This document shows, piece by piece, positions 60,889 to 64,000 of a stretch of 64,000 bases of DNA. Source of the stretch: Candidatus Woesearchaeota archaeon. Lineage in GTDB: Archaea; Nanobdellota; Nanobdellia; Woesearchaeales; UBA11576. Under the pieces are notes generated by a model. It was not told the DNA's origin. It ran no database searches and saw only the letters and a list, made by a program, of their open reading frames with translations. The DNA is taken from assembly GCA_018675335.1 (NCBI GenBank), contig JABGYH010000007.1, forward strand, positions 372,232 through 436,231, written 5' to 3'. Numbering within the stretch: the first letter of the stretch is position 1; the number at the start of each line of letters is the position of its first letter. Position numbers and translations under genes: made by a program.

Positions 60889-62874
60889 CTAACTGTGCTC
60901 TTTTATTTCTGAAATTATATTTTGTAGTTTATTTTGGATTTCATTTATTTGATTTGAATTGGGTTGATTTGTAAGATTTTCTATAATTAAAAACTTTGGA
61001 GTTCCAACACCCATAAATTCAAATATTTTTTGTAAATAATTTTTTTGTAAATCAAATTCATTAAATGGGGGTTTAGAATAAATTCCCCCTCTTGTTAAAA
61101 TACATATTATTGTTTTATTTTCTAATAATCCTTTTATTGTGGGTTTTAATTGAAATGTTTTATTTTCAATTAAGATTAAATCAAAAAATGCTTTGAGAAT
61201 TGAAGGTATTGAAAAAGACCACATTGGGGTGGATAATATTAACATATCGCAGTTAACTAGCTCTTTAATGTAATAATCTGATAAATAGTTTAAATTTGTT
61301 TTTTTATTATTTGAATTTGTTAAATGTTTTATGTAGTCTTCATTTATGAACTCTATTTTTTCAGAACATAAATTAATTATTTTTGTGTTAGATTTTTTTT
61401 TACACGAAATTTGATTTATTAATTCTTTTGCTATATTTTTTGAGTTTGAATTTTTTTTCGGACTAGTATTAATCCATAATATGTTATTAGCGATATTATT
61501 TTGGTTTTTTGTTAATAATTTAGTTTCAATTTTAATTAATGAATTAATTGAATCTTCTGGGCAATCTAAACATAGTTTAATGAATTTAGAACTTTTTTTG
61601 ATTTCTTCTAAAAAAAGTTGTTTGTTGTGGTCAGTTAATAATGATAAATTATTTTTTGCTTGATCTAAATTTTTGGATGATAAAAATTTAAAAAGATTTT
61701 GGTATTCTTGCACGTTTTCATCAGATATTAATGGCCATAGTTGTCCTTGTAGTTCAGAATAACTTTTGTGTTTGATTAAACTATTATAATTAAAATAGTC
61801 CTGAGTTCCTGGAAATAAAAAAACAGGAAATGGGCAGGGAATTCCTCCAAAATAAATTATGCTCAGGAATGTCCTAAATATTGATTTAATTTCATCATCT
61901 GGGTGGCCAATAATGAATGTGCATTCACAGTCTTTGATGTGAAATCCTTCTTGTTTAAGAAGATGTGTCATTTTTATTGATGATATGATTGTATACGGTT
62001 TGTTATATTTAGTGATTGTTTTAGAACTTGCGGTTTCAAAAGGTAAACTGGCAGTTGTAACTCCTGCAGTTATCATTTTTTTAACAAGTGACTCATGAAT
62101 AAGATTTGGTTGAAAACCCATTTCAAATTTAAGTTGAGATGTCATTCCTGATTTAATATACATATCAAGAAATTTTTCTAAATGATCTGGAAATAAAAGT
62201 ACGTTTGAATCCCAATTCCAAAAAGCTTTGGGGTTATATTTGACATAAAATTCTTTCATATAATTAATTACAAATTCAATTGGGATTTTTTTTAGTTTAT
62301 CCATTGCAGAGATGCAAAATGAACATTTATTTGGGCAACCAACTTCAAGTTGAAATAATCCATAACTCCATTTGTTTTGGATTTGAAAATCTGGTTTGAA
62401 AAGTTCGACTCCCTTTATTCTTTTTTTAAAACAAATAACTCCTAACTTAGATTCTAGGTTGGGAGTAACTCTTGCCATGGTTCCGCCCAATTTTATTATA
62501 GATCTAGGAAAAATGAATTTGCAGGTTTGAATCATGGAGTTAACAACGTCAAAATCACAAGAAAATGAACAACTAATCCAAATTTCATCAGGTATTTTTT
62601 TAATATTTTTTAGTTCATATTCTAGAAATTTTTTATTTTTTCCTAAAATGTGTGTTTGTATTTTTTGTTTTCCATTTAACCCTAGGGGCTTAATTTTCCA
62701 TAAGTGTTTATCATTTGATCGCATATTAATAAAAAAAACGTTATTTTGTTTATTTTTTAAAAATGATATTAACTGTAAAATGCCTATTGCTATTTGGTTT
62801 GGGCAAAGATAGTTTTCAATACAAGTATAAGGCGTATTCAAAATAACAATATTTTTATTTGAAGGAATAATCAT
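60889..62874 (-). CDS. Radical SAM protein (B12-binding-like N terminus) fused to a flavodoxin-like reductase
   Basis: The 661-residue protein has an N-terminal Rossmann-like region (about 1-165), as in B12-dependent radical SAM enzymes but without a visible DxHxxG motif. The radical SAM domain follows, with CPNKCSFC (Cys 180, 184 and 187) and FIIGHPDDEI. The last 190 residues (about 468-655) look like an NADPH-quinone-reductase/flavodoxin fold: LWINTSPKKNSNSKNIAKEL, LSTPMWSFSIPSILKAFFDL and LTRGGIY. Flavodoxins supply electrons to radical SAM clusters, so the fusion may carry its own donor. It heads the operon. Confidence 0.75.
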   Translation of the reverse strand: MIIPSNKNIVILNTPYTCIENYLCPNQIAIGILQLISFLKNKQNNVFFINMRSNDKHLWKIKPLGLNGKQKIQTHILGKNKKFLEYELKNIKKIPDEIWISCSFSCDFDVVNSMIQTCKFIFPRSIIKLGGTMARVTPNLESKLGVICFKKRIKGVELFKPDFQIQNKWSYGLFQLEVGCPNKCSFCISAMDKLKKIPIEFVINYMKEFYVKYNPKAFWNWDSNVLLFPDHLEKFLDMYIKSGMTSQLKFEMGFQPNLIHESLVKKMITAGVTTASLPFETASSKTITKYNKPYTIISSIKMTHLLKQEGFHIKDCECTFIIGHPDDEIKSIFRTFLSIIYFGGIPCPFPVFLFPGTQDYFNYNSLIKHKSYSELQGQLWPLISDENVQEYQNLFKFLSSKNLDQAKNNLSLLTDHNKQLFLEEIKKSSKFIKLCLDCPEDSINSLIKIETKLLTKNQNNIANNILWINTSPKKNSNSKNIAKELINQISCKKKSNTKIINLCSEKIEFINEDYIKHLTNSNNKKTNLNYLSDYYIKELVNCDMLILSTPMWSFSIPSILKAFFDLILIENKTFQLKPTIKGLLENKTIICILTRGGIYSKPPFNEFDLQKNYLQKIFEFMGVGTPKFLIIENLTNQPNSNQINEIQNKLQNIISEIKEHS

Positions 62875-62933
62875 CTGTTTTGTAGGAATGTTGGAATTTA
62901 TAAAACTTTCATTTGTATTTAATAAGGTTTATT
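62875..62933. promoter_or_regulatory. 59-bp divergent promoter between the operon and the prenyltransferase
   Basis: One short region must start the minus-strand radical SAM operon and the plus-strand prenyltransferase. A TATA-like TTTATAAAAC lies at 62897-62906 and may serve the prenyltransferase; AAGG lies just before its ATG. The compact divergence suggests shared control. Confidence 0.55.
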
Positions 62934-63758
62934 ATGGCTGAAGAAATAAAATTTAAAAATGTACTCGAAAAGTTTAATTTTCATTTGGATATGAATTCAA
63001 TTAAAAAAGATGATTTGTTAAATTTATTTGAAGATTTTTTAGTTCAAAATAAATTAAATAGTTTAGAATGTTCTATAAAATATGCTCATGATAATGTATT
63101 TTCAAAAAGATTTAATATTTGGTTTAAAGGAAAAAATCATTTTCAATCTATTTCTAATACTATAAAATTTTTTAACCAAGTTGAAAATAAATTTAATTTA
63201 AAATTAAATTATGACCTGCTTAAAAATTTTTTTGGAAAAGAATTCGATCTTGATTTGTTTGATCAGGTGATTATGGGAGTTGATTTTAGAGAAGACTTGA
63301 GTAAATCTCGTCTTAAATTATGGGTTTTGACTTTAAATTATGGTGTGATGAAAAAATTAATTCAGTTTTATGGGATAAATTATAATCTTGCGTCTTTACC
63401 TATATCCAATCAAGTATTATTGGGATTTGATTTTGGATTTGACGGATCATTAAATAATAAAATTTATTTTACCTATTTTCAAGAATTATTAAATCAAGAT
63501 CATACTAAACAAGTTTTTAAAAATTTATTTTCTAAAGAATTTATTGAGGTGGTTAATTATTGTGATCTAATTCACATTTCTTTGAGTGGGGGAAATGGTA
63601 AATATATTTTTCATTTTGCACCTTGCCAAATTAATTTTTTTAAAGAAAAATTTAGTTCTAGTGTCGGTTATGATTGGAATTTTCCATTAAAAGTTTTTTC
63701 TACTTCCTCGACTGAATTTAATTCAATGCAAATTAGAAATTATAATATTTATTATTAA
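62934..63758 (+). CDS. LynF/TruF/PatF-like peptide prenyltransferase
   Basis: The ATG at 62934 (after AAGG) gives 274 residues; a TTG earlier is unlikely. The protein follows the pattern of the cyanobactin prenyltransferase family: NTIKFFNQVENKFNLKLNYD, then FGKEFDLDLFDQVIMGVDFR, the LGFDFGFDGSLNNKIYF segment, and a C-terminal end of IRNYNIYY. Family members have an ABBA-type fold and transfer dimethylallyl groups to Ser, Thr or Tyr of peptides, though some, such as PatF, are inactive. Finding it divergent from an Hxs operon suggests the modified peptide is also prenylated. Confidence 0.75.
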   Translation: MAEEIKFKNVLEKFNFHLDMNSIKKDDLLNLFEDFLVQNKLNSLECSIKYAHDNVFSKRFNIWFKGKNHFQSISNTIKFFNQVENKFNLKLNYDLLKNFFGKEFDLDLFDQVIMGVDFREDLSKSRLKLWVLTLNYGVMKKLIQFYGINYNLASLPISNQVLLGFDFGFDGSLNNKIYFTYFQELLNQDHTKQVFKNLFSKEFIEVVNYCDLIHISLSGGNGKYIFHFAPCQINFFKEKFSSSVGYDWNFPLKVFSTSSTEFNSMQIRNYNIYY

Positions 63759-63841
63759 TGTTAATAATAACTAGAAACATTTATAAATAAAATCTGTTTA
63801 ATCATAATAAATACTTTTAAAATATATATTAATGATATAAT

Positions 63842-64000
63842 ATGTTGTTTGATATCAAAAAGGGGTTTTTAATATTTTATGTGATTAATCTAGTTTTAAT
63901 TTTATCTTTGGTGGTAATTGGAAGTGAAGTTATTTCAGGTCCAGTTAAATCCACGCTTTCAGGAGGGATTCAAGATCCTGATTTAATTATGGGGGAAAAT
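63842..64000 (+). CDS. Partial gene for an exported protein, cut off at the window end
   Basis: From the ATG at 63842 the frame is open to 64000 (53 codons). It begins MLFDIKKGFLIFYVINLVLI, a short basic stretch followed by a 17-20-residue hydrophobic helix, then a Ser/Gly/Pro region. The KKG just before the hydrophobic run could be a class III (prepilin peptidase) site; an ordinary signal peptide is equally possible. A TATA-like element lies near 63818. It could be a further substrate of the peptidase in the neighbouring operon. Confidence 0.55.
   Translation, partial: MLFDIKKGFLIFYVINLVLILSLVVIGSEVISGPVKSTLSGGIQDPDLIMGEN

Overview
The window is strongly A+T-rich archaeal DNA. Its information-processing genes are archaeal throughout: TBP, TFE, aIF2-beta, eL14, eL34, archaeal-type PheS and PheT, MCM, Orc1/Cdc6, both subunits of the D-family DNA polymerase, and RNase P subunit Rpp30. 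Small single-domain genes, many Asn/Ser-rich one-pass membrane proteins, Lys-rich C-terminal tails and a multi-intron tRNA point to the DPANN group, plausibly a woesearchaeote-like lineage. That placement is inference; no rRNA is present to confirm it.

Layout. 1-3246: the start of a phosphate acetyltransferase gene, a long coiled-coil membrane protein and an unrecognised small protein. 3247-8287: a TrmB-like regulator, then pheS and pheT. 8339-16469: eL14, eL34, TFE, ribose-1,5-bisphosphate isomerase, a PD-(D/E)XK nuclease, a second TrmB-like regulator, acylphosphatase, a DUF192 protein and TBP. 16637-20029: MCM helicase interrupted in its Walker A motif by a LAGLIDADG intein. 20167-29030: a run of large cell-surface or membrane proteins. 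29205-32047: a PHP phosphoesterase, then a NifU/NifS/HTH iron-sulfur operon headed by a 24-bp perfect palindrome. 32174-37534: a giant membrane-anchored repeat protein, a tRNA-Trp that seems to carry two introns, and a CaCA cation exchanger. 37717-38157: a replication origin with origin-recognition boxes flanking an A+T-rich stretch, followed by orc1-DP1-DP2. 44649-51564: SpoIIM-like protein, aIF2-beta, an RPA32-like protein, a tRNA-thiolation set (ThiI-like, ThiS-like, NcsA), an MNT/HEPN pair and Rpp30.

54183-63758 is the most unusual part. A small secreted protein with seven His-Xaa-Ser motifs behind a leader-like N terminus lies beside an opposite-strand operon. That operon encodes an HxsB-like and an HxsC-like radical SAM enzyme, a third radical SAM enzyme, an HxsD-like protein and a small companion, a prepilin peptidase, and a radical SAM enzyme fused to a flavodoxin-like reductase domain. 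Divergent from the operon, sharing a 59-bp promoter region, is a protein resembling the LynF/TruF/PatF peptide prenyltransferases of cyanobactin pathways. I read this as a His-Xaa-Ser (Hxs) ribosomal-peptide modification system in an archaeon, extended with a prenylation step and a built-in electron donor. A broken HemN/HemW-like radical SAM gene sits between the precursor and the operon.
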